Below are positions 21,374 through 30,448 of a DNA stretch of 64,000 nt, in pieces. The stretch is taken from assembly GCA_025808415.1 (NCBI GenBank), contig CP075525.1, forward strand, positions 690,001-754,000, given 5' to 3'. The notes beneath the pieces are model-generated. The model was given only the letters and a program-made list of their open reading frames with translations. It ran no database searches and was not told the DNA's origin. Source of the DNA: Cyclobacteriaceae bacterium (GTDB lineage: Bacteria > Bacteroidota > Bacteroidia > Cytophagales > Cyclobacteriaceae). A program made the position numbers and the translations under genes. Position 1 is the stretch's first letter. Each line of letters starts with the position of its first letter.

Positions 21374-21381
21374 CAAATATA
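21374..21381 (-). promoter_or_regulatory. Putative -7 box of nqrF
   Basis: On the minus strand TATATTTG matches TAnnTTTG exactly, 23 bases before the nqrF ATG. Upstream (21403-21426) AAACTGT and ACAGTTT form a hairpin that may end the hom transcript. Confidence 0.5.
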
Positions 21382-21462
21382 TTGCTCCCAAAGTTGAAAC
21401 TGTATATAAAAACACAGTTTTTTCCCGATGGTTATGGCCCTGTTTAATGCCGGGAACGTTTT

Positions 21463-22692
21463 TTACGCAGCCGTGTATTCTAACACTTCACTTTTCTCAG
21501 CCTTTGCAATAAACCTTGCTTCTGGCGACAGTATAATGCCTACCTTTTCCAAGGCAGCCCATTGGGCCAGTTTAGTGAGTTTTACGGTGCCGAGCATATA
21601 ATGCTGGCCGCTGGCCGCATAGCCCGACTGGAATTCGTCAAAATCCTGAATGGAAATGGCCGTGCCGTGTGGAAACCGCACAAATGCCTCAATAGAGGTT
21701 TCGTTGGAAAACGCCAGGCTCGTTTGCTGGTAAAGTTTTTTATACTCATACCGGTAGTCGTACGTCAACGCTGAAATGTCTGAGAGTACTGCTGATCCGG
21801 TTGGGTAGCTGCCGGCACCTTTACCGATAAAAAGCTGCTTTTCTGAAAATGCCCCCTGCACCGTAACAGCATTGAATTCGTTGCGTACCGAACTCAGCGG
21901 GTGATTTGCATCAACGAATTGCGGGGCCACCAACCCAAATACCTCGTTGCCCGATTTGATGGCGCGTGCCACCAGTTTTATGCCATATCCTTTTTCACGG
22001 GCAAATTTCAGGTCCAGGTCGCTGATGCTATCAATACCGATGTTAATGATGTTTTCGGGTTTTACAAACACACCAAAAGCATGGGTAATGGCAATGGCCA
22101 GTTTAAATTTAGGATCGAATCCCTTTACATCCAGGCTTGGATCGCTTTCGGCAAAGCCAAGTTCCTGGGCTTGTCGTAAGGCATCAGTATAATTTTTCCG
22201 TTCTTCAAAAACTTTGGTAAGGATGTAGTTGGTTGAGCCGTTGAAAATACCTTCGATGCCCGAAATCAAATCATTGTCGTAATACTCTTCGAGGTTGCGC
22301 AGTATGGGTATGCTTCCGCATACTGCACCTTCATACAATACTGATTTATCATACTGTTGCTGCAGTTGAAAAATTTCTTGCAGGTTTTCAGCCAGCATTT
22401 TTTTGTTGGCGGTTACAACATGCTTGCCATTTTGCAGCGCTTTCTTTACAATGCTGAAGGCTGCGGAGGCATCATCAATCAGTTCAACCACTACATCAAT
22501 TTCAGCATCGTTAAGAATGTCATCAGCTTGAAAGGTGAATAGTTCTTCAGGCAGTGGTCGTTTTTTGTTCCTGTCTTTTACACATATCTTTTTTATTTCT
22601 GCTTTTATGCCTTTGGTTTCGTGCAATACATGGTGCAGGCCTTGCCCCACACAGCCAAACCCGAAAAGGCCTAACTTTAAACTCTTTTTCAT
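21463..22692 (-). CDS. hom: Homoserine dehydrogenase
   Basis: This enzyme reduces aspartate semialdehyde to homoserine, the branch point to methionine and threonine. The 409-residue protein is monofunctional, not fused to aspartokinase. Visible features are the nucleotide motif GLFGFGCVGQGL near the N-terminus, VVTANKKML, the substrate region FNGSTNYILTKV and AESDPSLDVKGFDPKFKLAI. No clear C-terminal ACT domain is apparent. It is the last gene of the methionine operon, five bases after the PLP gene, and so probably under the riboswitch at 27032-27150. Confidence 0.93.
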   Translation of the reverse strand: MKKSLKLGLFGFGCVGQGLHHVLHETKGIKAEIKKICVKDRNKKRPLPEELFTFQADDILNDAEIDVVVELIDDASAAFSIVKKALQNGKHVVTANKKMLAENLQEIFQLQQQYDKSVLYEGAVCGSIPILRNLEEYYDNDLISGIEGIFNGSTNYILTKVFEERKNYTDALRQAQELGFAESDPSLDVKGFDPKFKLAIAITHAFGVFVKPENIINIGIDSISDLDLKFAREKGYGIKLVARAIKSGNEVFGLVAPQFVDANHPLSSVRNEFNAVTVQGAFSEKQLFIGKGAGSYPTGSAVLSDISALTYDYRYEYKKLYQQTSLAFSNETSIEAFVRFPHGTAISIQDFDEFQSGYAASGQHYMLGTVKLTKLAQWAALEKVGIILSPEARFIAKAEKSEVLEYTAA

Positions 22693-22697
22693 ACTGA

Positions 22698-23876
22698 TTA
22701 ATTAAAGACTTCTACGGTTTCTCTTTTTTTTATTTTTTCAAATGCTTGTTTGATATCAGCTATTAAATCTTCTGCCTCTTCAATGCCACACGACAAACGA
22801 ATGAGCGAATCAACAACACCCGACTGCAATCTTTTTTCGCGTGGAATGGATTTGTGCGTCATCTGTGCCGGATGGCAAATCAGGCTCTTTACACCACCCA
22901 GGCTTTCGGCCAGCTTGAAATATTGCGTAGCGGTTACCAAGGCAATGGCTGCTTCTTCGGTATCGTCTTTCAGCGAAAAAGAAATCACTCCACCAAACAA
23001 ACCGTTTTGTTGCTGACGGGCCACTTCATGGTTTTTATGGACCGATAACCCCGGATAGTAAACCTTGTCGACTTCTTCGCACGACTGCAAAAATTCGGCA
23101 ACGCGAAGCGCTGTTTTGCATTGGCGTTCAACCCGCAGGGTTATCGTTTCAATGCCGCGAATGGTTAGCCAACAATCCTGCGGCCCTAAAATGCCACCAG
23201 AAGCATTTTGGATAAACTTTATTTGTTCGGCAAGTTCCGGTGTGCCCACTACCACAAGCCCTGCCACCAGGTCGGAGTGCCCGCCCAAGTATTTTGTGCC
23301 GCTATGGATAACAATATCCGCACCCAGCTTTAACGGTTGTTGTGCAACCGGTGATGCAAAGGTGTTGTCCACCACTACCAGTGCACCCTGAGCATGGGCA
23401 ATGCCTGCGATTTTTTTTATGTCGGAAATTTTCAGGGTTGGATTAGTGGGCGACTCAAGCCACACCAGTTTTGTTTTTTCATTGATGTAGTTGTGTACGT
23501 TTTCGGCATCGGTTGTATCCACATAGTGGATGGTGATACCGAACTTCTCGTAAATGTGTGTGAACAACCTGTAGGCACCGCCATAAATATCATCCACCGC
23601 TACAATCTCATCACCGGTTTTAAGGGTTTTCAACACCGCATCAATAGCTGCAAGACCGGTAGCAAATGCGTAGGCAGCATAACCATCTTCAAGCTTAGCC
23701 ACAATGTTTTCAAGCGCATGACGGGTAGGATTGTTTGACCGCCCGTAATCATAGCCTTTGTTAACGCCCGGGGCTTGCTGAACATACGTTGCTGTTTGAT
23801 AAATAGGAACGGAGATGGAGCCTGTTAATTCATCAACAGGAACCGAATGGATGAGGCTTGTAGTTTTCTGACACAT
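22698..23876 (-). CDS. PLP-dependent trans-sulfuration enzyme (cystathionine synthase/lyase type)
   Basis: A 392-residue Cys/Met-metabolism PLP enzyme. The PLP lysine is Lys195 in HSGTKYLGGHSD, and YDYGRSNNPTR near residue 42 holds the phosphate-binding Tyr/Arg. It could be cystathionine gamma-synthase, cystathionine beta-lyase or gamma-lyase; sequence alone does not settle this. Its place between metX and hom, with metY also present, suggests that both the direct sulfhydrylation and the trans-sulfuration route can be used. It is co-transcribed with the methionine genes (24 bases after metX, 5 before hom). Confidence 0.85.
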   Translation of the reverse strand: MCQKTTSLIHSVPVDELTGSISVPIYQTATYVQQAPGVNKGYDYGRSNNPTRHALENIVAKLEDGYAAYAFATGLAAIDAVLKTLKTGDEIVAVDDIYGGAYRLFTHIYEKFGITIHYVDTTDAENVHNYINEKTKLVWLESPTNPTLKISDIKKIAGIAHAQGALVVVDNTFASPVAQQPLKLGADIVIHSGTKYLGGHSDLVAGLVVVGTPELAEQIKFIQNASGGILGPQDCWLTIRGIETITLRVERQCKTALRVAEFLQSCEEVDKVYYPGLSVHKNHEVARQQQNGLFGGVISFSLKDDTEEAAIALVTATQYFKLAESLGGVKSLICHPAQMTHKSIPREKRLQSGVVDSLIRLSCGIEEAEDLIADIKQAFEKIKKRETVEVFN

Positions 23877-23900
23877 TTTTCTCGAGGTTAAGGGGTAAGG

Positions 23901-24944
23901 TTAACAATACACTTTTTGTTGTTTTTGGTTAAAGAATTTTTTTAGTCCGTGGTTCAGTTGTTCAAATTCAATCAAAAACCCGTCATGACCGTGCCCGGAT
24001 TGAAGGATCAGGAGTGAACTTTTTAAAATATTATCCGCCAGTAATTTCTGCTCGGCAACCGGAAACAATACATCGCCCTCCACACCTACCACCAGCGTTT
24101 TAGCACAAATACTTTGCAACGCAAGGGACAGATTTTTTCTTCCGCGTGCTACATGGTGGCTATCCATGGCTTTGCTTAAGATCCAATAGGTAAACGCATT
24201 GAACCGTTGCGCGAGTTTATCTCCCTGGTATTGCTGGTAGGTGGCCGCGCGAAAATTATCGGTGGTTTCAAATTGTTTCTCTGCCTGTGCTTCGTTGTAA
24301 CTTTCGTAATTCCTGTACGACAGCATGGCTATGGCACGGGCAGCTTTTAGCCCTTCAATGCCTGCCCGTTCGTTGCTTTCTTTCCATGTAGGATCAGCAG
24401 CAATGGCCATGCGTTGTGCTTCGTTGAACGCGATGCCCCAGGGCGAGTGAAACGCGTTGCAGGCAATCGGTACAATGTTTTCAAATACTTCATTCTGCTG
24501 AATAGCCCACTCCAATACGTGCTGGCCGCCTAGCGAACCGCCAATCAACGTGTGTATCTTTTCGAACCCCAGTGACTGGCGGAGCAAATCGTAGGCACGT
24601 ACAATATCACGATTGGTCAGGATGGGGAAAGTGTGATAAAATGGTTTTCCTGTTTTTGGGTTTACCGAGAGGGGCCCGGTCGATCCGTAGCATCCACCCA
24701 ATGTATTGGCGGAAATAATCAGGTAGTACTGCGGATCTAATACCGAACCGGGCTCAAATAATTTTCCCCACCAGGCCGTAACATCAGCGTTTCCGGTAAG
24801 CGCATGACACACCCACACAACATTTGACCGATTGGCATTAAGCTTGCCAAGCACGGTATACCGAAGTTGGAAGCCTGGAAGAAATTCTCCCGACTCCAAT
24901 TCGAATGGCTTGTTGTAATGAAAGGTGTGTGTGTGCTTCTCCAT
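23901..24944 (-). CDS. metX: Homoserine O-acetyltransferase
   Basis: MetX activates homoserine with an acyl group from acetyl-CoA (or succinyl-CoA in some relatives). The 347-residue alpha/beta hydrolase has the nucleophile Ser137 in LIGGSLGGQHVLEWA, Asp291 in EGDVLFP and His320 in GHGHDGF, giving a complete triad. CHALTGNADVTAWWG near the N-terminus is typical. It is 18 bases after metY in the same operon and provides the substrate for MetY. Confidence 0.93.
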   Translation of the reverse strand: MEKHTHTFHYNKPFELESGEFLPGFQLRYTVLGKLNANRSNVVWVCHALTGNADVTAWWGKLFEPGSVLDPQYYLIISANTLGGCYGSTGPLSVNPKTGKPFYHTFPILTNRDIVRAYDLLRQSLGFEKIHTLIGGSLGGQHVLEWAIQQNEVFENIVPIACNAFHSPWGIAFNEAQRMAIAADPTWKESNERAGIEGLKAARAIAMLSYRNYESYNEAQAEKQFETTDNFRAATYQQYQGDKLAQRFNAFTYWILSKAMDSHHVARGRKNLSLALQSICAKTLVVGVEGDVLFPVAEQKLLADNILKSSLLILQSGHGHDGFLIEFEQLNHGLKKFFNQKQQKVYC

Positions 24945-24962
24945 AACTATTGATGTATCCGA

Positions 24963-26300
<1,338 letters not shown>

Positions 26301-26315
26301 TTAATTGTTTTTGTT

Positions 26316-26753
26316 TTAGTTCAGAAAAAAGTTGATGGGCGTTGGGTTGGACAGGTTATCGTTAACAGGGCAACGATTTTCAATTTCCTTCAGCAATTTG
26401 ATTTTGAGTTGATCATCAAGCGGCTCGCTGGTTTTTAATTGTACGGTTAGTGACTTATAGCCTGCCCGATCGGTGTAAGAAGATCCGAAAAGCCGGCTTG
26501 GATTGATTTCACCTTCAATGTCAACCCGCAAGTCAGGCAGTTTGATTTGAAGTTCGTTGGCAACAATGTGCGCCACAACATTTACGCAACCGGCATAACC
26601 GGCCAACACATATTCAACCGGGTTAGGCGCCAGGTTAGTGCCGCCCAGGGCTTCGGGCTCGTCAACAACCAAGGTAAAGCCACGGGTGCTTACTTCGGTC
26701 CGTGCAGCCGATTGGCTTTTTGACTGCACAGAAAATTTGAGGGATTGAGACAT
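26316..26753 (-). CDS. OsmC-family protein
   Basis: A 145-residue OsmC/Ohr-fold protein with the two conserved cysteines, Cys56 in AGYAGCVN and Cys128 in ENRCPVND, usual for thiol-dependent peroxide reductases. It is the first full-size gene after the Cys-rich leader peptide and riboswitch. In this operon it may protect or handle sulfur intermediates, but that is inference. TATACC precedes the ATG, with no Shine-Dalgarno sequence. Confidence 0.88.
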   Translation of the reverse strand: MSQSLKFSVQSKSQSAARTEVSTRGFTLVVDEPEALGGTNLAPNPVEYVLAGYAGCVNVVAHIVANELQIKLPDLRVDIEGEINPSRLFGSSYTDRAGYKSLTVQLKTSEPLDDQLKIKLLKEIENRCPVNDNLSNPTPINFFLN

Positions 26754-26814
26754 AGGTATAGTTTTTTGTTTGGTGAATAATTGATTTCAACAGGGAACGT
26801 TCAACAGGCAGATA

Positions 26815-26892
26815 CACGATGACCCGTTGCGGTCAGTGAACTGATCGTGATGTTGTTACGCTAAGAAAAAATGGATGCTTAACAACAACACG
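26815..26892 (-). promoter_or_regulatory. Candidate attenuator: two mutually exclusive hairpins overlapping the Cys codons
   Basis: On the minus strand, the last Cys codons and stop of the leader peptide (CGTGTTGTTGTTA, 26892-26880) pair with TAACAACATCACG (26858-26846), giving 12 base pairs with one T-T mismatch. The CACGAT of that second arm (26849-26844) can instead pair with ATCGTG (26820-26815), closing a structure that includes the small hairpins CAGT/ACTG and GACC/GGTC. Both foldings cannot exist together. A ribosome paused on the Cys codons would block the first and favour the second. No T run follows, so an effect on translation or on Rho access is more likely than intrinsic termination. 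Pairings are seen; function is inferred. Confidence 0.6.
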
Positions 26893-27025
26893 GACAACAA
26901 ATACACATACAACAAGGCTGTTGCATGTCGGTTGTCATGCTGTGGTAAAGGGATGTGATAGAAGAGAACAAAGCACGTAAGCCTTTCAGGCTTGCTTCGG
27001 TGAATGTGTTGATGATGTTTTTCAT
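26879..27025 (-). CDS. 48-residue leader peptide with cysteine-rich C-terminus
   Basis: A short frame between the SAM riboswitch and osmC. The peptide starts MKNIINTFTEASLKGL, has a plausible amphipathic helix, and ends in PCCMCICCPCCC, with eight Cys in the last 11 residues, all encoded by TGT. The ATG at 27025 lies seven bases after the 3' strand of the riboswitch P1 stem (27032), so SAM binding could affect its translation. The tail resembles leader peptides that sense aminoacyl-tRNA supply; here cysteine, the sulfur donor for methionine via trans-sulfuration, would be sensed. A metal-binding role is an alternative. The reading frame is short, so its translation is inferred from position and composition. 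Confidence 0.7.
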   Translation of the reverse strand: MKNIINTFTEASLKGLRALFSSITSLYHSMTTDMQQPCCMCICCPCCC

Positions 27026-27031
27026 TTTTTC

Positions 27032-27150
27032 ATCGGTTTATAGTTCCACACGACCTTCGTGTGGCAGGATTTAGCACCTTTTCTCCAACAAGGAGGGGGT
27101 TGCTAGCGCGTCATAGAGCCTGTTCTCTCAGCGCTTCTTTATAAATCGAT
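27032..27150 (-). promoter_or_regulatory. SAM-I (S-box) riboswitch
   Basis: The minus strand shows the S-box core: GCGCTGAGAGAACAGGCTCTATGACGCGC region (about 27131-27102), then GCTAGCAACC, a CCTCC/GGAG-type variable stem, GGTGCTAAATCCTGCC (27078-27063), and the P4 hairpin CCACACGA/TCGTGTGG. P1 is closed by ATCGATTTATA (27150-27140) with TATAAACCGAT (27042-27032), with one mismatch. SAM riboswitches of this family control methionine genes, which matches the operon that follows. The P1 3' strand touches the leader-peptide start, and no intrinsic terminator is seen, so control of translation initiation is likely. Confidence 0.93.
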
Positions 27151-27181
27151 TGAGCGATGTGCTTTCTTCGACTTGATGATG

Positions 27182-27213
27182 CAAACGTAAAGGCCGGAAT
27201 TATTGTTTCCAAG
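27182..27213 (-). promoter_or_regulatory. Promoter of the methionine operon
   Basis: On the minus strand CTTG (27213-27210) is followed after 20 bases by TACGTTTG (27189-27182). The -7 box is a perfect TAnnTTTG and the -33 box is one base from TTTG. Transcription would start near 27177, about 27 bases before the riboswitch. Confidence 0.75.
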
Positions 27214-27241
27214 TAAAGCGCGAAAAAATTTTGAGATAATT

Positions 27242-27964
27242 ATGAAAAGCAGAGCGAACAATCGTTTGGTCAGGTGGATGCTGGCGGGTCTTTTCTTTCT
27301 TACTGAATGCACTGCTTATGCTCAGGATTTCAATGTGTTGCGTAACAAAATGGTGAAGGAACAATTGACTGATCGGGGCATAAAGTCAACCACTGTTTTG
27401 GATGCCATGAATAAAGTTGAGCGCCATCGTTTTGTTCCTGTGGATTTGATGAAAGAAGCATACAACGACTATCCTTTGCCCATTGGTGAAGGTCAGACAA
27501 TATCGCAACCCTACATCGTAGCCTTTATGACTGAGGCACTTAACCTGAAGCCAACAGATAGGGTGCTGGAGATAGGAACGGGCTCTGGTTATCAGGCAGC
27601 TATTTTGGGAGAAATAGTGAAAGAAGTATACTCCATTGAGATTGTAGAAGTGCTTGGACTTCGGGCGAAAAACTTATTACATGAGTTGGGTTATGCCAAT
27701 ATTCAAGTGCGTATTGGTGACGGGTATCAGGGCTGGCCGGAGGCATCACCATCTGATGCGATTATTGTTACCTGTTCACCCAAGAAAATACCCGAACCAC
27801 TTCAGGCACAGTTGGCGGAAGGCGGGCGGATGATCATTCCTGTGGGTGAAGACTACAAACAGGAGTTGGTGCTCATCACCAAAGAAAAGGGAAAACTTAA
27901 GCAGAAGAGTCGCTTGCGCGTGATGTTTGTGCCCATGAAAGATGGTGGCGGAAGGCGATATTGA
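27242..27964 (+). CDS. Protein-L-isoaspartate O-methyltransferase-like protein with a signal peptide
   Basis: PCMT repairs isoaspartyl residues with S-adenosylmethionine. The protein contains the family segments GQTISQPYIVAFMTEAL, the SAM motif VLEIGTGSGYQAA, and GRMIIPVG. The ATG at 27242 gives 240 residues starting with an evident signal peptide (MKSRANNRLVRWMLAGLFFL, ending near AYAQ at about 28). An upstream TTG would add 13 residues. Export is puzzling because SAM is cytoplasmic. It is back to back with the methionine operon promoter. Its own promoter is not clear. Confidence 0.88.
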   Translation: MKSRANNRLVRWMLAGLFFLTECTAYAQDFNVLRNKMVKEQLTDRGIKSTTVLDAMNKVERHRFVPVDLMKEAYNDYPLPIGEGQTISQPYIVAFMTEALNLKPTDRVLEIGTGSGYQAAILGEIVKEVYSIEIVEVLGLRAKNLLHELGYANIQVRIGDGYQGWPEASPSDAIIVTCSPKKIPEPLQAQLAEGGRMIIPVGEDYKQELVLITKEKGKLKQKSRLRVMFVPMKDGGGRRY

Positions 27965-28021
27965 TTTTGAATTTCGTATGTTGGCACAAGCTTTGCATAA
28001 CTGCAGCAAACCAAAACCCTT

Positions 28022-29056
28022 ATGAAAAAGACAGTCTTTTACGTATTTAATTTTCTATTCCTCTTCCTGATTTCGTGTTCAGATAATGATCAATTTCAGC
28101 CATCACCTTCTGCAATAATTACTTTCATTGGCAATGATGGTGAATTACTCCACACCGGCAGAGATAAAGCCACAATGAAGTCTTATTTCTATAAGACTGA
28201 CTATGATGGAAAAATAAAATGGATACATTCATTAAAGGTTGATGCGTCATCAACCAACAAAATTTGTCCTATGGCTGATGGTTCAGCGCTGGTTGCCAGC
28301 TATTCTGATGGTATCGGCCAGCTTATTTATGTATCTCCTTCAGGTATTAAGGCGTGGGAGAAGACAACTGAGTTTTTTGTTTATAATATTTTTCTGCATA
28401 ACAACGAGTTTTGGCTTACTGGTAAAAAGAGCCAGGGACTAGGAATGGTGGCCGTCAATAAAGATTCAGGTGAAGTTTTGGCAGAAACTATTCTGAATGA
28501 TTTTCAGCAGCATCCGACCATTTTTCCGGCTTACAAATACTTTCAGGGTGTTGTGTATTTGGTTACTCCCGTGGAGCAGCATCTTTCGATCGTCAAGCTA
28601 GACAAGTCAGGAGAAATCTGGCGAAAAAATAACAATGATAATGTACCCGCTTATGCCCCGAAACACATCGAAATAGAAACGGACGGCACAATTTCGGTTT
28701 TTGTTTACGAAAAGAGAAAAATTGAATTCGATGTGAATGGCGATTGGATGGCAACACAAAATATATTTGATGAGGGCTTTACTTTAATGGGTAATGCGTT
28801 GTATCACAAAACCAGTTCTGGCTTTCATATATTTTATACAGGCGATGGAAAAATAGTTTGGCTAACACTCAGCAATAGTTTTGAAATTTTATCCACAAGG
28901 AATATTCTAACAGGGGCCAGTATCAATGTGCCAGTGCAAAGCAAAGGTATTGAAGATGGCATGCTTCTGAGTATTTATGGTAACTCCTTCGTTGATGGTG
29001 ATGTTTCGTTTGTCTACAGGCTTTCCAATGACGGAACAATATCCCAATTGCAATAA
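28022..29056 (+). CDS. Lipoprotein, probable beta-propeller, unknown function
   Basis: A 344-residue protein with a lipoprotein signal (FLFLISC, Cys19) followed by SDND, so it is probably lipidated and moved to the outer membrane. Repeated segments of the type GKIKWIHSLKVDAS, GLGMVAVNKDSGEVL and SGEIWRKNNNDN suggest blades of a PQQ-like beta-propeller. I do not recognise a specific family. It follows the PCMT gene by 57 bases, possibly in one transcript, and is ended by a strong terminator. Confidence 0.7.
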   Translation: MKKTVFYVFNFLFLFLISCSDNDQFQPSPSAIITFIGNDGELLHTGRDKATMKSYFYKTDYDGKIKWIHSLKVDASSTNKICPMADGSALVASYSDGIGQLIYVSPSGIKAWEKTTEFFVYNIFLHNNEFWLTGKKSQGLGMVAVNKDSGEVLAETILNDFQQHPTIFPAYKYFQGVVYLVTPVEQHLSIVKLDKSGEIWRKNNNDNVPAYAPKHIEIETDGTISVFVYEKRKIEFDVNGDWMATQNIFDEGFTLMGNALYHKTSSGFHIFYTGDGKIVWLTLSNSFEILSTRNILTGASINVPVQSKGIEDGMLLSIYGNSFVDGDVSFVYRLSNDGTISQLQ

Positions 29057-29061
29057 GTGCA

Positions 29062-29104
29062 AAAATCCTTCAGCGAGCGTGAAAACATTTCGCTGAAGGA
29101 TTTT
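29062..29104. terminator. Bidirectional terminator
   Basis: AAAATCCTTCAGCGA and TCGCTGAAGGATTTT form a perfect 15-bp stem around a 13-base loop, with A and T tracts on the two sides. It separates the convergent lipoprotein and DinB genes and overlaps the DinB stop codon. Confidence 0.9.
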
Positions 29105-29546
29105 ATGAATATTTCTTGATCAACTGTATCTGCCCGATGTGGTAAATATCATGGTGGATTACACCATGCAGCAATACAAAAAAATCATATTTGCGGTTGG
29201 CTACTTCTTCCCAAAGTTTTTCTGAAGACACCGTTTCAATGGCCTGCAATAGTGCTTGCTGGCTTTCCTCCAGTTGTTTTAATGCGGTGGACCAGCCTGT
29301 TTCAGGTGGGAAGTTTTGATCGTCTGTTAACTCAAACTCCGAATCACCCAGCAGCCGCTTGGTAACAAACGTGCGCCACGATACCATATGAAGTACTAAC
29401 TGAACAATACTATGACTGTCACCTGCTTTTTTCCGGCAGTTGGTATCATTAACATCTTTTAAAACGTCCATAATAGAAGGCCCGTGCCAGGCTTTGCCGT
29501 TATAAACGCGCTGTACAAGTTTACCTAGGTTTTGGATTTCGTTCAT
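29103..29546 (-). CDS. DinB-family protein
   Basis: A 147-residue DinB-like four-helix protein. The metal-binding histidines typical of the fold are seen as HMVSWRTF (about residue 53) and HGVIHHDIYHIGQI near the C-terminus. Relatives include bacillithiol- or mycothiol-dependent transferases and uncharacterised damage-inducible proteins, so the reaction is open. It starts four bases after fabG and is probably co-transcribed with it. Confidence 0.8.
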   Translation of the reverse strand: MNEIQNLGKLVQRVYNGKAWHGPSIMDVLKDVNDTNCRKKAGDSHSIVQLVLHMVSWRTFVTKRLLGDSEFELTDDQNFPPETGWSTALKQLEESQQALLQAIETVSSEKLWEEVANRKYDFFVLLHGVIHHDIYHIGQIQLIKKYS

Positions 29547-29550
29547 GCCA

Positions 29551-30297
29551 TCAGGTTAACATACCACCATCCACCTGTAATACCTGGCCGGTAATGTAAG
29601 CAGACATATCACTCGCAAGGAACACACACGCATCAGCAACATCTTCAGGTCTTCCACCACGCTTTAATGGAATGGCATCGCGCCAGCTTTGAACAGTCTT
29701 CTCATCAAGTTTGCCCGTCATTTCTGTTTCAATAAAACCGGGCGCAATAGCATTGGAACGGATGCCACGAGAACCTAATTCAAGGGCTACGGATTTTGTA
29801 AAACCTAAAATTCCTGCTTTCGAAGCGGCATAATTTGATTGCCCCGCATTCCCTTTTAATCCTACTACTGATGTCATGTTGATGATGGAACCGCTTTTTT
29901 GTTTCATCATTGGTTTGGTCGCTGCTTTAACCGTATTGAAGCACGACTTCAGGTTTACGTTAATTACTTTATCCCAGGCTTCTTCATTCAGGCGAAGCAA
30001 CAGGTTGTCCATGGTAATACCGGCATTGTTCACCAATACATCAAGCGAACCGAAATCGGCAACAACATCATTGATAAGTTTATCGGCCTGCGCAAAATCG
30101 GAAGCATCGGAACGATAACCTTTTGCTTTCACGCCTTTGGAGGCCAACTCAGCTTCCAGCGCCTGGCCTTGTTCAACACTGGATAAGTAGGTGAAGGCCA
30201 CGTTGGCTCCTTGTTCGGCAAACTTAAGTGCAATAGATCTTCCTATGCCTTTTGATGCCCCGGTTACGAGTGCGGTTTTTCCCTGGAGTAATTTCAT
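29551..30297 (-). CDS. fabG: 3-oxoacyl-[acyl-carrier-protein] reductase
   Basis: FabG performs the NADPH-dependent reduction step in fatty acid elongation. The 248-residue SDR has TGASKGIG, the NNAG motif, the catalytic Ser in NMTSVVGLKG, and the YAASK active-site Tyr/Lys, and closes with GQVLQVDGGM. The ATG at 30297 (MKLLQGKTALVTGAS) is the usual FabG start; upstream Met codons would enter the promoter. Residues such as FIETEMTGKL also match FabG rather than a general SDR. Confidence 0.9.
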   Translation of the reverse strand: MKLLQGKTALVTGASKGIGRSIALKFAEQGANVAFTYLSSVEQGQALEAELASKGVKAKGYRSDASDFAQADKLINDVVADFGSLDVLVNNAGITMDNLLLRLNEEAWDKVINVNLKSCFNTVKAATKPMMKQKSGSIINMTSVVGLKGNAGQSNYAASKAGILGFTKSVALELGSRGIRSNAIAPGFIETEMTGKLDEKTVQSWRDAIPLKRGGRPEDVADACVFLASDMSAYITGQVLQVDGGMLT

Positions 30298-30317
30298 TGA
30301 TAATCTGGTTTGGTGGT

Positions 30318-30325
30318 CAAAATTA
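30318..30325 (-). promoter_or_regulatory. Putative -7 box of fabG
   Basis: On the minus strand TAATTTTG matches TAnnTTTG, 20 bases before the fabG ATG. The TTTG at 30340-30337 is only 11 bases away, so the -33 element is unclear. Confidence 0.45.
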
Positions 30326-30389
30326 GCCAATTCCGTCAAAATTCATGGATTTTTATATACTCTTATGAGTCTCCGCAAAGCCCTTTTTA

Positions 30390-30420
30390 TTTGAAAGAGC
30401 CACGGCTGGTCTTATCTTTG
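30390..30420 (+). promoter_or_regulatory. lpdA promoter, full Bacteroidota consensus
   Basis: TTTG (30390-30393), 19 bases, then TATCTTTG (30413-30420). Both elements match the known Bacteroidota primary sigma consensus exactly. The ATG of lpdA lies 28 bases downstream. Confidence 0.85.
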
Positions 30421-30448
30421 GCCACTTAAATATTAACCTGATTCGATT

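Noticed and set aside
26844..27025. Metal-binding (copper or zinc) protein as the role of the Cys-rich frame
   Set aside because: Not excluded, but its place after a SAM riboswitch and the pairing of its codons with the leader favour a regulatory peptide.
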